A DNA stretch of 64,000 nt from Agitococcus lubricus (lineage in GTDB: Bacteria; Pseudomonadota; Gammaproteobacteria; Pseudomonadales; Moraxellaceae). The notes under the pieces were generated by a model. It saw only the letters and a list, made by a program, of their open reading frames with translations, searched no databases and had not been told where the DNA came from. Below are positions 17,578-27,193 of this stretch, piece after piece. The stretch lies in the NCBI RefSeq assembly GCF_003051055.1, contig NZ_QAON01000007.1, positions 1 through 64,000 on the forward strand, in the 5' to 3' direction. The translations under genes were made by a program, and so were the position numbers. Within the stretch, counting starts at the first letter, position 1, and every line of letters begins with the position of its first letter.

Positions 17578-17596
17578 CTCTAAGACACTTGTGCGA

Positions 17597-18637
17597 TTAA
17601 GCAAAAACAACGGTAGGCTCAGTATGTGTCGACGGCTGAATGTGACCCAAACGCCATGCTTGCTCGCCATTGGCCTGTAAGTGAGCAATGGCTTCGTCAG
17701 CTTTATCAGCAGGCACAACCACCACCATGCCCACGCCACAGTTAAAGGTACGATACATTTCAAAACGCTCCACATTACCTTGCTGTTGTAACCATTGGAA
17801 AATGGCTGGCCATTGCCAAGAGCTTTCATCAATCACTGCGTCTGCCCCTTCTGGTAACACACGAGGCAAGTTCCCTGGTAAACCGCCACCCGTAATATGG
17901 GCAATCGCATGTACAGGCACTGCTTTGATGAGAGATAACATAGACTTCACATAAATACGGGTGGGCGCCATCACCACATCCGCTAAGGTTTTACCGTCTA
18001 ATGGTTGAGTTAAATCCGCTTGAGCCACTTCAATCACTTTACGCACTAAGGAATAACCATTGGAATGCACACCACTGGAGGCCACACCAATTAACACATC
18101 GCCCGCTTTGACTTTAGAGCCGTCAATAATCTGTGACTTTTCGACCACACCGACACAAAAACCTGCTAAGTCGTAGTCTTCGCCTTCATACATACCTGGC
18201 ATTTCAGCCGTTTCACCACCCACTAAGGCACAACCCGCTTGTAAACAACCTTCACCAATCCCTGTAATCACGGTTGCAGCCGTATCCACCGATAAATGGC
18301 CAGTCGCATAATAATCTAAAAAGAATAATGGCTCAGCACCACACACCACTAAGTCATTGACACACATCGCTACCAAGTCAACACCAATACTTTCGTGACG
18401 CTTTAATTGCAGCGCCAACTTTAATTTTGTGCCGACACCGTCTGTACCAGAGACTAAAACAGGTTGTTTATAACCTGCAGGGATTTCACACAGTGCGCCA
18501 AAGCCTCCTAGTCCTCCCAGCACTTCGGGACGGGTCGTTTTTTTGGCCACGCCTTTGATGCGTTCAACTAAATGATCGCCAGCGTCAATATCCACGCCTG
18601 CGTCTTTATAGCTTAAGGAAGGTTGAGAATTGCTCAT
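17597..18637 (-). CDS. purM: Phosphoribosylformylglycinamidine cyclo-ligase
   Basis: 346 residues from ATG 18637 ([20 protein letters not shown]), the conserved N-terminus; the 13-residue upstream extension is dropped. ATP-dependent ring closure of FGAM to AIR. Typical motifs: [57 protein letters not shown] and [17 protein letters not shown] terminator separates it from purN. It is divergent from the DUF2066 gene. Confidence 0.97.
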   Translation of the reverse strand: MSNSQPSLSYKDAGVDIDAGDHLVERIKGVAKKTTRPEVLGGLGGFGALCEIPAGYKQPVLVSGTDGVGTKLKLALQLKRHESIGVDLVAMCVNDLVVCGAEPLFFLDYYATGHLSVDTAATVITGIGEGCLQAGCALVGGETAEMPGMYEGEDYDLAGFCVGVVEKSQIIDGSKVKAGDVLIGVASSGVHSNGYSLVRKVIEVAQADLTQPLDGKTLADVVMAPTRIYVKSMLSLIKAVPVHAIAHITGGGLPGNLPRVLPEGADAVIDESSWQWPAIFQWLQQQGNVERFEMYRTFNCGVGMVVVVPADKADEAIAHLQANGEQAWRLGHIQPSTHTEPTVVFA

Positions 18638-18952
18638 GGTGATGTCCACATAGAAAATGAAGCGATAACAGACCAACTTATTGGCCTAAAATTAGGCGCG
18701 CATTTTAGCCGTTTACACGACGATGCTAAATACATTTTTTAACTCAGCTCCAAGTTTATTCGTTATCCAACTATTTTTGACTGTTTTTAGCTCAATTCGC
18801 ATACAATTCTAGACCAACTCACCCCTCATTTACCGTCTATAAATTGGCAGAACACAGAGAACACGGTATTCTCTTGGCCTTGTAAATAGCACTCCACATT
18901 AGCCAAAACGACCTTATACATGTTGGCTACGCATACAAAGGATATGAAAACC
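18638..18952. promoter_or_regulatory. Divergent control region purM / DUF2066
   Basis: About 315 bp without a gene. For the rightward operon, TTGACT (18777-18782) and TACAAT (18802-18807) resemble -35/-10 elements but with a long 19-bp spacer. A GGCCTAAAATTAGGC inverted repeat lies at about 18683. I see no recognisable PurR box. Confidence 0.35.
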
Positions 18953-19822
18953 ATGACTTGGTATAAAAAATTGGCGTTTGTATTGAATGTCGTGTGTATG
19001 CTACATGTTCACACGAGTCATGCGAATGAACAACAATGGAGTGAAGACTTACTAAATTTAGCGGGTACAACCATTATTTTTGAACAAGCGCCCGTACAAC
19101 AAGCCCTTGTGCAACAACAGACACCCAATCTAGGCCAAATGATTCAACAATCAGACTTTAGAGAATGGGCAGGTGCACGTTTATGGTTGATTAGTTTACA
19201 AGACAACAAAATTCAGGCTTTTACACAAAATGCTACGCTGAATGAGGAAGCGGGTAGCCGTGGCTTGAGTTTGAATTATGACTTCCCTAACGATAATAAC
19301 AACGCCGCACAACAATTTTTTAACCAAGGTCGGATAAATTTTGGTGATTTGAAAGCCCAACTGGCCAAACAACACGCCGATGCCGTGGTGTTTATTCAAG
19401 AAAAAAATAATCTCATTTTTTGGCAACTTTATACCGAAAAAGAGCGCATGAGTGGTACGGTTAATCAAGATGCATTGCCCTATCTGCCTCATATTTGGAG
19501 TGAGCACCTAGCCATGGCTTGGCAATGGCCAGAGCTTAAACAGGACATTTTACTACGCATTGATAATATTCGCCGTTATAGCCAACTACGTGCAGCCGAG
19601 CAAGCAATTGCCAATGCGTGTCGCAGCAGCCGTTTACTCAAAGTCACGCCTAATCGTGCAGAGTTTGCTTGCAAAAGTGCTAATAATTTAATTCCTGAAA
19701 AATTAAACTTAGTACCACAACTCGTTTTACAACCCGCAAGCACTAAAAACTTAAGTACCAATGCCCTGATGGGACGACAACTAGCGCAACGCTTTGCCCT
19801 TTATCAATGGCAAGATTTATGA
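18953..19822 (+). CDS. DUF2066 secreted protein
   Basis: 289 residues from ATG 18953, with AAGGA about 10 nt upstream; in-frame ATGs at 18920 and 18944 are possible. It has a signal peptide MTWYKKLAFVLNVVCMLHVHTSHA. The mature chain lacks catalytic motifs but its length and its place before perM and hda fit the Pseudomonadales DUF2066 genes. Its stop is 10 nt from the next ATG. Function unknown. Confidence 0.8.
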   Translation: MTWYKKLAFVLNVVCMLHVHTSHANEQQWSEDLLNLAGTTIIFEQAPVQQALVQQQTPNLGQMIQQSDFREWAGARLWLISLQDNKIQAFTQNATLNEEAGSRGLSLNYDFPNDNNNAAQQFFNQGRINFGDLKAQLAKQHADAVVFIQEKNNLIFWQLYTEKERMSGTVNQDALPYLPHIWSEHLAMAWQWPELKQDILLRIDNIRRYSQLRAAEQAIANACRSSRLLKVTPNRAEFACKSANNLIPEKLNLVPQLVLQPASTKNLSTNALMGRQLAQRFALYQWQDL

Positions 19823-19832
19823 GAGCAAATAC

Positions 19833-20912
19833 ATGAACACGTTGCTAAATCGCTGGCCTATTTGGTTAAGTGCAGGCGTGATTGTTTGGTTACTATATGC
19901 CTTACAATCCATTTTAATGCCCTTTTTTGCGGGGGCACTACTCGCTTATTTGTGCAATCCACTGGTCAATCGTCTGACCCAATTCGGCTTCAAACGTACA
20001 ACCGCTGTCACCAGTGTCTTTAGTGTCTTGTTATTGAGTGTGGTTGCTGTTTTAGTTTTTTTACTGCCTGTGTTATGGCGACAATTTATTTACTTAGAAA
20101 CACGATTACCGATTTTATTACGTTGGATTAATCGTCAAGGCATTCCGTGGCTAGAAAAAACCTTCAAAATAGATTTAGACCGTCTAGATATGGATTTAAT
20201 TAGCTCGTGGCTGACCTCTTATTGGCAAGAGGCTGGCACTGCCGCTAGTCATGTGATGACCCGCGTCATGCAATCCAGTTTAGATATCATGAGTTTGTTA
20301 GGTCTAATTTCTCTCGTCCCTGTCGTCACGTTTTATTTATTACTTGATTGGGACAAACTGATTAACAATATTCGAGAGTTAATCCCACGCCATCTTGAAC
20401 CTCAAATCAGCCAACTGAGTCACGAATGTAATGAGGTTTTATCTGCCTTCTTACGTGGTCAACTCATTGTGATGTTATTGCTCGGTCTCATTTATGCGAT
20501 TGGCTTACAATTAATTGGCCTCAAACTCGGCATTATTATTGGTTTATTAGCGGGGTTGGCCAGTATTATCCCTTACTTTGGTTTTATCGTTGGTATTATC
20601 AGTGCCTCTATTGCTGCCATGTTTCAAACAGGTCTCAAACTTGACCCGCTCATCAATGTCTGGATTGTTTTTGCCGTAGGTCAAATTTTGGAGGGTTGGG
20701 TTTTACAGCCTTATTTGATTGGCGATAAAATTGGACTCCCTCCTGTAGGCGTTATTTTTGCGGTCATGGCAGGTGGACAACTCTTTGGTTTTATTGGAAT
20801 GTTGCTTGCATTACCCGTTGCAGCGATTATTATGGTGTTATTACATCATGCCCATCAACGTTATCGCCAAAGTGAGTTTTATCAACGACAAGAGCCAAAC
20901 TCCTTAGAATAG
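19833..20912 (+). CDS. AI-2E transporter family (PerM-like) membrane protein
   Basis: 359 residues from ATG 19833. It has the family's topology: two N-terminal helices (WLSAGVIVWLLYALQSILMPFFAGALLAYLCNPLV), a long amphipathic periplasmic segment (about 85-150), then five or six C-terminal helices. The signatures [40 protein letters not shown] and LPPVGVIFAVMAGGQLFGFIGMLLALPVAAI are characteristic. The family covers TqsA-like AI-2 exporters and PerM/permeases of unknown cargo; the genomic position argues for PerM. Confidence 0.9.
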   Translation: MNTLLNRWPIWLSAGVIVWLLYALQSILMPFFAGALLAYLCNPLVNRLTQFGFKRTTAVTSVFSVLLLSVVAVLVFLLPVLWRQFIYLETRLPILLRWINRQGIPWLEKTFKIDLDRLDMDLISSWLTSYWQEAGTAASHVMTRVMQSSLDIMSLLGLISLVPVVTFYLLLDWDKLINNIRELIPRHLEPQISQLSHECNEVLSAFLRGQLIVMLLLGLIYAIGLQLIGLKLGIIIGLLAGLASIIPYFGFIVGIISASIAAMFQTGLKLDPLINVWIVFAVGQILEGWVLQPYLIGDKIGLPPVGVIFAVMAGGQLFGFIGMLLALPVAAIIMVLLHHAHQRYRQSEFYQRQEPNSLE

Positions 20913-20935
20913 ATAAAACGCCTTGTGATAAACCA

Positions 20936-21664
20936 ATGGGAAAGGAACAAACATTGATTGAGCATTTGCGTTCTAAACAGCTACTTCTCAACCTAGGGCC
21001 TCGCTTAGATGCACGACTAAGTGATTTTTCAGGGCCAAGCTGGGCAGAGATTATTTCTGCCATTGAACAACTGTTCGCAGGCACTATTCAACGCTGCTTT
21101 ATTTACGGTGAGCCGAATACAGGTAAAACCCATTTATTAGCGGCGGCTTGTCAAGCCTATAGCGAACGTCAGCACAGTACGCTGTTACTCTCTTTACGCG
21201 AATTAACACGTAGTCATCAGCCTGATGCACTGCAATATCTCGAACATCACGACTTAATCACGCTTGACGACATAGAAATCATCGTGGATTTACGCGAATG
21301 GCAGGAAGCGCTTTTTCATTTGTTAAATCGCGCACAGCAAAACGATACTCGCCTAATACTGGCAGCGCGTGCTTCTCCTTCTCAGCTAGGTTTAGTGATT
21401 CCTGACCTCATTTCACGTTTACAACAAGCCGCTTGTTATCGTATTCCCAATGGCGATAACGATGCCGACCGTCAAGCCGTTTTGCAAGCTGCTTTAGGTC
21501 GACGGAATCTGGCACTTGACCCCGAAATCATTAAGTATTTACTTATCAAAGGGCCACGCTACATTGGTTTGTTACTCAAACACTTAACATATTTAGAAGA
21601 AAGTTCTATTCGACAACGCAAACGTCTCACCCTGAACTTTGTTAAACAACTCACCGAAAAATAA
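20936..21664 (+). CDS. hda: DnaA regulatory inactivator Hda
   Basis: 242 residues. AAA+ partner of the sliding clamp that stimulates ATP-DnaA hydrolysis after initiation. The clamp-binding motif is QLLLNL at 15-20, preceded by about 13 residues more than in E. coli Hda. Walker A is GEPNTGKT (58-65), the Walker B-like acidic pair is in LITLDDIEII, and the sensor/Arg box is in RLILAARASPSQL. The position after a DUF2066-perM pair is the standard Pseudomonadales context. Confidence 0.92.
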   Translation: MGKEQTLIEHLRSKQLLLNLGPRLDARLSDFSGPSWAEIISAIEQLFAGTIQRCFIYGEPNTGKTHLLAAACQAYSERQHSTLLLSLRELTRSHQPDALQYLEHHDLITLDDIEIIVDLREWQEALFHLLNRAQQNDTRLILAARASPSQLGLVIPDLISRLQQAACYRIPNGDNDADRQAVLQAALGRRNLALDPEIIKYLLIKGPRYIGLLLKHLTYLEESSIRQRKRLTLNFVKQLTEK

Positions 21665-21824
21665 CTGAGGCCTGTGACAGGATTGTACGCATATTCGCCG
21701 TATGAATAACAACTATACTCAAATACATCTTTTGTTATACCATGACTGACCTGATACCAGAGCTGGACGTTTGTGAACATCCACCTCTAAAACTAAAATA
21801 AGATATTGAAACAATGCCCATAGC

Positions 21825-21838
21825 TTGTATTACAATAC
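21825..21838. promoter_or_regulatory. Candidate MerR-type operator, copy 1
   Basis: TTGTATTACAATAC, containing the palindrome TTGTA-T-TACAA, 55 nt upstream of the MerR gene start. The identical 14-mer recurs at 22791-22804 in front of the CSLREA operon. Autoregulation by the MerR protein is inferred. Confidence 0.55.
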
Positions 21839-21893
21839 GCCTAAATTTTAGGAAAGCGGCTCATAAGGCCTCATCACGAGACATAAAATCAAC

Positions 21894-22682
21894 ATGACTG
21901 ATACCAATGTATCCACTTCTGCGACCGAATACTCTATTGATGAACTGGCGCGTGTTGCAGGAACCACTGTCCGTAATGTGCGGGCCTATCAAGATCGTGG
22001 TATCTTACCGCCTCCCGAAAGACGAGGACGTAATGGCATTTACACGAATGCGCATTTAGCACGCTTGCGTATGATAGGACAACTGTTAGCCCGTGGTTAT
22101 AGCATTGCAAACATTGGCGAACTCGTCGTCGCTTGGGAGCAAGGCCAAGACCTCAGCCAACTCTTGGGGCTAGAATCCGCAATTACCAGTCCGTGGTCTG
22201 ATGAAACACCTACCTACCATGATGCGATGGAGCTACTGTCACTATTTGGTGCCAAAATCACCCAAGAAGAAATCTTAAAAGCGGCTAACTTGGGGGTTAT
22301 TCAATTTACGGGTGATGGCTCACGTTTTATGGTACCCAGCCCACGTTTATTAAATGTAGGCATACAACTGGTCTCTTTGGGGCTACCTTTAGGTGAATTA
22401 TTACGTATTATTGAAGGTGTGCGTGGCAATGTAGAACGCGTTGCTAATATGTTTGTCGAAGTGATTGCACAAATTATTGATACCTATGGCAAAGAAAATA
22501 TGCCACCTCGGGAAGAAACTGCCCATTTAGCCGATTTGATTTGGAAAATGCGACCACTCGCTGATATTGCAGTGGACGCAGAAGTGGCACGTGCGATGGA
22601 AAAAGCGATTGGCAAGTATTTTGGCGAACGGCTCGAAGCCATTATGGAACATCTTAAACACAAAGATACCGCAAATAACTGA
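21894..22682 (+). CDS. MerR-family transcriptional regulator
   Basis: 262 residues. The N-terminal winged HTH (about 13-80) has YSIDELARVAGTTVRNVRAY, the MerR signature with wing RGRNGIYTNAHLARLRMI. A long C-terminal domain (about 85-262) is helical with no Cys pair or metal-binding loop, so it is not a metal sensor. The second part ITQEEILKAANLGVIQF..RFMVPSPRLLNVG looks like a second HTH-like or ligand domain. A 14-bp palindromic sequence upstream recurs before the next operon, suggesting that it controls both itself and the CSLREA genes. Confidence 0.9.
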   Translation: MTDTNVSTSATEYSIDELARVAGTTVRNVRAYQDRGILPPPERRGRNGIYTNAHLARLRMIGQLLARGYSIANIGELVVAWEQGQDLSQLLGLESAITSPWSDETPTYHDAMELLSLFGAKITQEEILKAANLGVIQFTGDGSRFMVPSPRLLNVGIQLVSLGLPLGELLRIIEGVRGNVERVANMFVEVIAQIIDTYGKENMPPREETAHLADLIWKMRPLADIAVDAEVARAMEKAIGKYFGERLEAIMEHLKHKDTANN

Positions 22683-22790
22683 GTGCCTACCCCGCTAGTA
22701 TGACATGGGTCACTAGCCACTAGCGACCCTATCATGGTAAAGTGGCATGCCTAATTTGTTTACAGCAACACACAAGAATAACTGATAAGT

Positions 22791-22804
22791 TTGTATTACA
22801 ATAC
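22791..22804. promoter_or_regulatory. Candidate MerR-type operator, copy 2
   Basis: An exact 14-nt repeat (TTGTATTACAATAC) of the site before merR, 133 nt upstream of the first CSLREA gene. This is the basis for proposing MerR control of the operon. Confidence 0.55.
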
Positions 22805-22937
22805 AGATTGTTAAGGTCTATGTTCTTCATCTTTCTAGTTGATGGGACTGGAGCAAACCACAGCGCTCGCCTAAACACCCATAATTATGTATGTGTAAAC
22901 ACAACAAAAAATAACAAGCCAACTGGAGACTCTCCCA

Positions 22938-25034
22938 ATGTCTGTTTCTCAGAGCCGCCTACTGCCCTTTATTTTATTGTCTAGCCTCTCTGTCACTACA
23001 TGGGCTGACGGTGTCATTGTCAACACGGTGACGGATGAAGATGCGGTAGAAAACAGTTCGTGCTCATTACGGGAAGCTATACATTATATACAACAAAAAA
23101 ATATTGTCCTTGCTATCGTCAATAATGACATCAATGCCAATAATGCAGAAATAAATAAACTACTTTCCGAAAATAAAGGCTTTGAAGACCAAATCTATAC
23201 AATTACACTTAAACCTGAAAGTGAACGTACAGCCGCAGAAAAGGCCTTACTCCTCCAATTGGAAGAAGAAATTGTCATCAACAAAGAGCTTATAACGAGT
23301 TTACGCAAAGAAATCACAACGATAGAAACAGAAATGCAAGCGTATCGTGATGAAGGTATTGATGGCTTTGGCTGTAAAAGTACCGACAGCTCGTCTACAG
23401 ACACTATTACTCTATCTTTAGAAAATAGCACTTATATTTTACTAAAACCGATTACTATTAAAAATAGTGTTATTATTCAAAGTCCTTCTCTTTTAGAAGG
23501 TGATATTGTTACACCACTCAGTAAAACTGCAAACCGTATTAGTATTAAAGGTACAGTTAACGAACGCTTATTCAATATTGATGATGGAGTTCCTAGCGAT
23601 CACGATAATGACCCTAGAACTGCGGAGCGTCGGATACGTGTAGAATTCAAGAATATTGACTTTCTTGGTAATAATGATGCAAGCAAAAGCCCAGCAAATG
23701 GTGGGCTTTTTTATAATAGAGATGAGCTCGTAATTACGCAATCGGTCATTACTAACAGCTTGGTTTCTGGTTTTGGTGGCGCTGTTTATAATACAAAAAA
23801 ATCTGCTTTTAGTGCGATACAAACTGTATTTAAAAATAATCAAGCATCTGATGGAGCGGCAATTTATTCAGAAGAAAATAACATAGATATACATCGTAGC
23901 TTATTTACAGAAAATAAAGCAACGAATGTTATCAGTATTGCATCTGCAACAGTAACTGTCAGTAAAAACTCAACAATTCCTATTATTCAGAATACAACTT
24001 TCTCCAATAATGATGGAACTGCTTTATCAACTTATGCTGGCCTTACGCTTAATAACTTAACTGTAGTATTAAATAAAGGCGGTATAAACTATAATAATAC
24101 AGCTCCAAGTTTGTTTAACTCAATTATTGCTGGAAATACAACTGACTGTATAAATTTTGGTATAGGTACGGATAGTAATAAAGCATATTTTTCTAACAAT
24201 ATTTATCAAACCGGCTGTGATAGCTCTGTCATAAGCAGCCAATATAATAACAGAAAAATTACTGGTACAGGCATCGAAACTCTTATTGCAGATAGTAATA
24301 ATGACGGGATATGTGATACCCCTCCATCTGTTGGCTTATTATGTCCATTAAATTATTATGGAGGACTCTCAGAAAGTCATAAACCTCGTTTATTAGCCGA
24401 CTATACTACCATTAGTGAATCTCCTATTGTAAACAAAGGTTATATCCCTGTATTTGGTTATATTGGTTATGGTTGCAGTAGTGGCGACCAACGTGATAAA
24501 GGACGCTCTACTTTATTGGATAGTCCATGTGACTTAGGTGCAGTTGAATTACAAGATGGTAATAGTGGTGCAAGTACACAAACACCACGTCAGGGACAAG
24601 ATATTTTCTTTGGTCAAAAAGCTATTTTTGATATTACCGAAAAACTTGGTGATGCCGAGGTATGGCCTGCAGCCTATTGCTCACGACTTTACCAAGATAC
24701 CTATGCCCCGTATGTTGATGGTTGTGTTCGTTTAACAGACTCGACGATTCTCAAAAAGGGACGTGTCAGCTTTGAAACAGACGGCAAACATACATTGACT
24801 TATATGGCTTTAATCGATAATTTCCATGGTTTTGAAGACTTCCAATATCACGTCACAAATACTATTTCTCGATTTAATGATGCAAAAACCAAAAGTACAG
24901 CAATGACTGTCAACGTCCGTGTTGTCTCTAACCCATCTTCTACTGTGACTTCTAAATCTTTAGACACAGGCGCATTTTCTTTCATAACGTTAATGATGCT
25001 AGGTTTATCTATACTATGGCGTCGTTCACGTTGA
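22938..25034 (+). CDS. CSLREA-domain surface/secreted protein with coiled-coil insertion
   Basis: 698 residues; ATG 22938 with GGAGA upstream. A signal peptide (1-23) is followed by the CSLREA motif at 42-47 (SSCSLREAIHYI). The downstream partner block GFGCKSTD..DTITL normally follows closely, but here it is separated by about 85 residues of Glu/Lys/Leu-rich, coiled-coil-like sequence (about 52-135). A right-handed beta-helix-like repeat region (Asn-rich, FSNNDGTALST type) follows, then DLGAVEL, a closing beta region, and a C-terminal hydrophobic helix plus WRRSR, like CTERM-type sorting tails. It is probably surface-anchored or processed. Confidence 0.85.
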   Translation: MSVSQSRLLPFILLSSLSVTTWADGVIVNTVTDEDAVENSSCSLREAIHYIQQKNIVLAIVNNDINANNAEINKLLSENKGFEDQIYTITLKPESERTAAEKALLLQLEEEIVINKELITSLRKEITTIETEMQAYRDEGIDGFGCKSTDSSSTDTITLSLENSTYILLKPITIKNSVIIQSPSLLEGDIVTPLSKTANRISIKGTVNERLFNIDDGVPSDHDNDPRTAERRIRVEFKNIDFLGNNDASKSPANGGLFYNRDELVITQSVITNSLVSGFGGAVYNTKKSAFSAIQTVFKNNQASDGAAIYSEENNIDIHRSLFTENKATNVISIASATVTVSKNSTIPIIQNTTFSNNDGTALSTYAGLTLNNLTVVLNKGGINYNNTAPSLFNSIIAGNTTDCINFGIGTDSNKAYFSNNIYQTGCDSSVISSQYNNRKITGTGIETLIADSNNDGICDTPPSVGLLCPLNYYGGLSESHKPRLLADYTTISESPIVNKGYIPVFGYIGYGCSSGDQRDKGRSTLLDSPCDLGAVELQDGNSGASTQTPRQGQDIFFGQKAIFDITEKLGDAEVWPAAYCSRLYQDTYAPYVDGCVRLTDSTILKKGRVSFETDGKHTLTYMALIDNFHGFEDFQYHVTNTISRFNDAKTKSTAMTVNVRVVSNPSSTVTSKSLDTGAFSFITLMMLGLSILWRRSR

Positions 25035-25045
25035 GGACAATAATA

Positions 25046-27193
25046 ATGAAAACACTAAAATATCTTGCTTTATTGCCCTTATTATTGGCTGTACAAGCCG
25101 AGGCAGCCATTAGAATTCCTGTGACTACGGTTGTTGATGAGTTTGGAGAAAATACTGCTAATTGTTCATTAAGAGAAGCCGTACATGCTATTAATACCTT
25201 AAAGGCATTTGGTGGTTGTCGTGCTGGTGACCGTTATTTAACTAATATTATTAGTTTAGAAAAAGGTACATACCTATTAACTAAGGGAGAGCTTGTTATC
25301 GAACGGAGTCTTTCCGTAGAAGGTATAAACCCTATAGATAAAGAGACTTATGACTCTATTAACCCAGATAAAGCAAAACGGATTTTACCTCAAACCGAAA
25401 TTACCACTAATGGTGGACACCGACTCTTTAATAGCGCTAAAAGTGGTGCGGCTATTTCTTTGTATAATTTAATTCTGAGTAAAGGCGAAGCCTCATTAGG
25501 TGGCGCTGTATTCGCTGGTGGACAAGTTTTATTTAATAATTCGATTGCTAAACAAAATAAAGCAACAGAGGCTGGCGGCGTTTTTTATTTAGAAGGTAAC
25601 CTTTCTTCTATATCAATGAACAGTAGTACCATAGAAAATAATATCTCCCCCCGAGGGGCTATGGTAAGCATGTCTTGTGCGAACGATTTAGGAGCTGCCA
25701 CACATAATCTAAATATAACTCGCTCTAGTATTATCAATAATGGAAGTATCGATAGTAAAAATATTATCGATGGTTGTGGTGCTTTAGCTGTTAATATGAG
25801 TTTAAGTACGGTAGGTCAAAATACTGGCAAGGTGGAAGGGGGCATTTTAGACCTCAGCAATGCTGGATTTGGCACTGTGCTAACTATCGACCACTCTACC
25901 CTAGTCAAAAACAATACTGCCCCCGTTATTGCTTATCAAAAAATATCAACGATTAGTATTAGTAACACAGCCATTGCATTTAATAATGGTTTAGGATGTA
26001 TAGAGCGTAGTGGTAGCAATAAACTCAACTTTATTGGGACATTTAATACATTTGAGAATGTACTAACAACCTGCCCACAACTACAAACAACCTTAAGCGC
26101 AGCTAATACCAATAACCTTGATAATGTCACAGACGATATTTTCGAACAAGAATTTACACCTTTAGGATATTATGGCGGCATGACACAGACTTATCTGCCT
26201 AAATTAACTTCTAAATACATTTTAGATAAAGCCCCTACAGAGTGTACTCAACGTATCGATCAACGTGATAGCAATACGTCTTTTGCGGTCAATATTAAAT
26301 GTGATATTGGTTCTGTTGAGCGCCGAATTGCAACTGCGATTTATGACAAAAATCTTACGTTCACTAACGAAAAAAGTTTAGACCGCATTATAGAGTTAAA
26401 TGTCCTTGAAAATGACATCCCAAGTGAAACTGATAACCCAGAGGATACTATTGAAAATGCACGGGGAGCCATTAGAAAGTTGAGTAATGGTCAATATGAT
26501 GTTGAAATCATCAGCGGTAATGAATATTGTAGTTTTAAGCATCGGAATGATACCGAAGAGACTAAAAACTTATATCCCTTACTGAAGATTGATACCAAAG
26601 GTGTTACGCAAGATATTGGACAAGAACAAAAATGTGTCTATCGCTTTACGGACACCATAAATAAGATATCTACTGAAGGTGAGCTAAATTTCCGCATTGT
26701 TAATCGTACACCGAATGCCATGAATGACTCTTATCTACTCGAAGCAGGTCGTTCTAATCTAGCACTAAATATTACTGCTAATGACAATGACGATAATGAT
26801 GGAATATATGGCAAACTTTGTACTGATGGCGATGTCCGTTGTAATAATGGTTTATATATTCGGATTGTGACTGAGCCCAAAAATGGCCGTATTGTTGCCG
26901 AAAAGTCAGGTATTTGTCCTAACAGAAAAACAGAAGAGTTGACCTGCTTGGGTGGAAAACTGACCTATTATCCCAATAATACGTTAGCACCATTTGATGA
27001 TAGCTTCACATACATTGTTTATGATATCGATAAAAGCTCTTCAAACGATGCTACAGTAACGATAGTCAGTCAGCAACGTCTACAAGAGCAGACCACAGGT
27101 AGTGTAGCTGGCTCTGGCTCTGTCACTCTGTTGTCATTATTTTCTGTCACCCTATTAGGTTTATATCGTCGTTTTAGGAAAGTGAATGTCTAA
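25046..27193 (+). CDS. CSLREA-domain surface/secreted protein with C-terminal sorting tail
   Basis: 715 residues from ATG 25046 (TTGAGGA site); the longer frame starting inside the upstream gene is rejected. Signal peptide MKTLKYLALLPLLLAVQAEA; CSLREA at 40-45 (ANCSLREAVHAINT), then GGCRAGDRYLTNIISLEKGTYLL as expected. Beta-helix-like Asn-rich repeats end in CDIGSVERR. Two cadherin/Ig-like 'NDNDxxDG' modules follow (LNITANDNDDNDGIYG). The C-terminus SGSVTLLSLFSVTLLGLYRRFRK resembles GlyGly-CTERM signals. Diverged paralogue of the preceding gene, 11 nt downstream; it overlaps the next gene by 8 nt. Confidence 0.87.
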   Translation: MKTLKYLALLPLLLAVQAEAAIRIPVTTVVDEFGENTANCSLREAVHAINTLKAFGGCRAGDRYLTNIISLEKGTYLLTKGELVIERSLSVEGINPIDKETYDSINPDKAKRILPQTEITTNGGHRLFNSAKSGAAISLYNLILSKGEASLGGAVFAGGQVLFNNSIAKQNKATEAGGVFYLEGNLSSISMNSSTIENNISPRGAMVSMSCANDLGAATHNLNITRSSIINNGSIDSKNIIDGCGALAVNMSLSTVGQNTGKVEGGILDLSNAGFGTVLTIDHSTLVKNNTAPVIAYQKISTISISNTAIAFNNGLGCIERSGSNKLNFIGTFNTFENVLTTCPQLQTTLSAANTNNLDNVTDDIFEQEFTPLGYYGGMTQTYLPKLTSKYILDKAPTECTQRIDQRDSNTSFAVNIKCDIGSVERRIATAIYDKNLTFTNEKSLDRIIELNVLENDIPSETDNPEDTIENARGAIRKLSNGQYDVEIISGNEYCSFKHRNDTEETKNLYPLLKIDTKGVTQDIGQEQKCVYRFTDTINKISTEGELNFRIVNRTPNAMNDSYLLEAGRSNLALNITANDNDDNDGIYGKLCTDGDVRCNNGLYIRIVTEPKNGRIVAEKSGICPNRKTEELTCLGGKLTYYPNNTLAPFDDSFTYIVYDIDKSSSNDATVTIVSQQRLQEQTTGSVAGSGSVTLLSLFSVTLLGLYRRFRKVNV

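Noticed and set aside
22742-22984. 80-residue frame between merR and the first CSLREA gene
   Set aside because: No ribosome site, overlaps the true start of the CSLREA gene and contains the candidate operator, so it is likely leader DNA.
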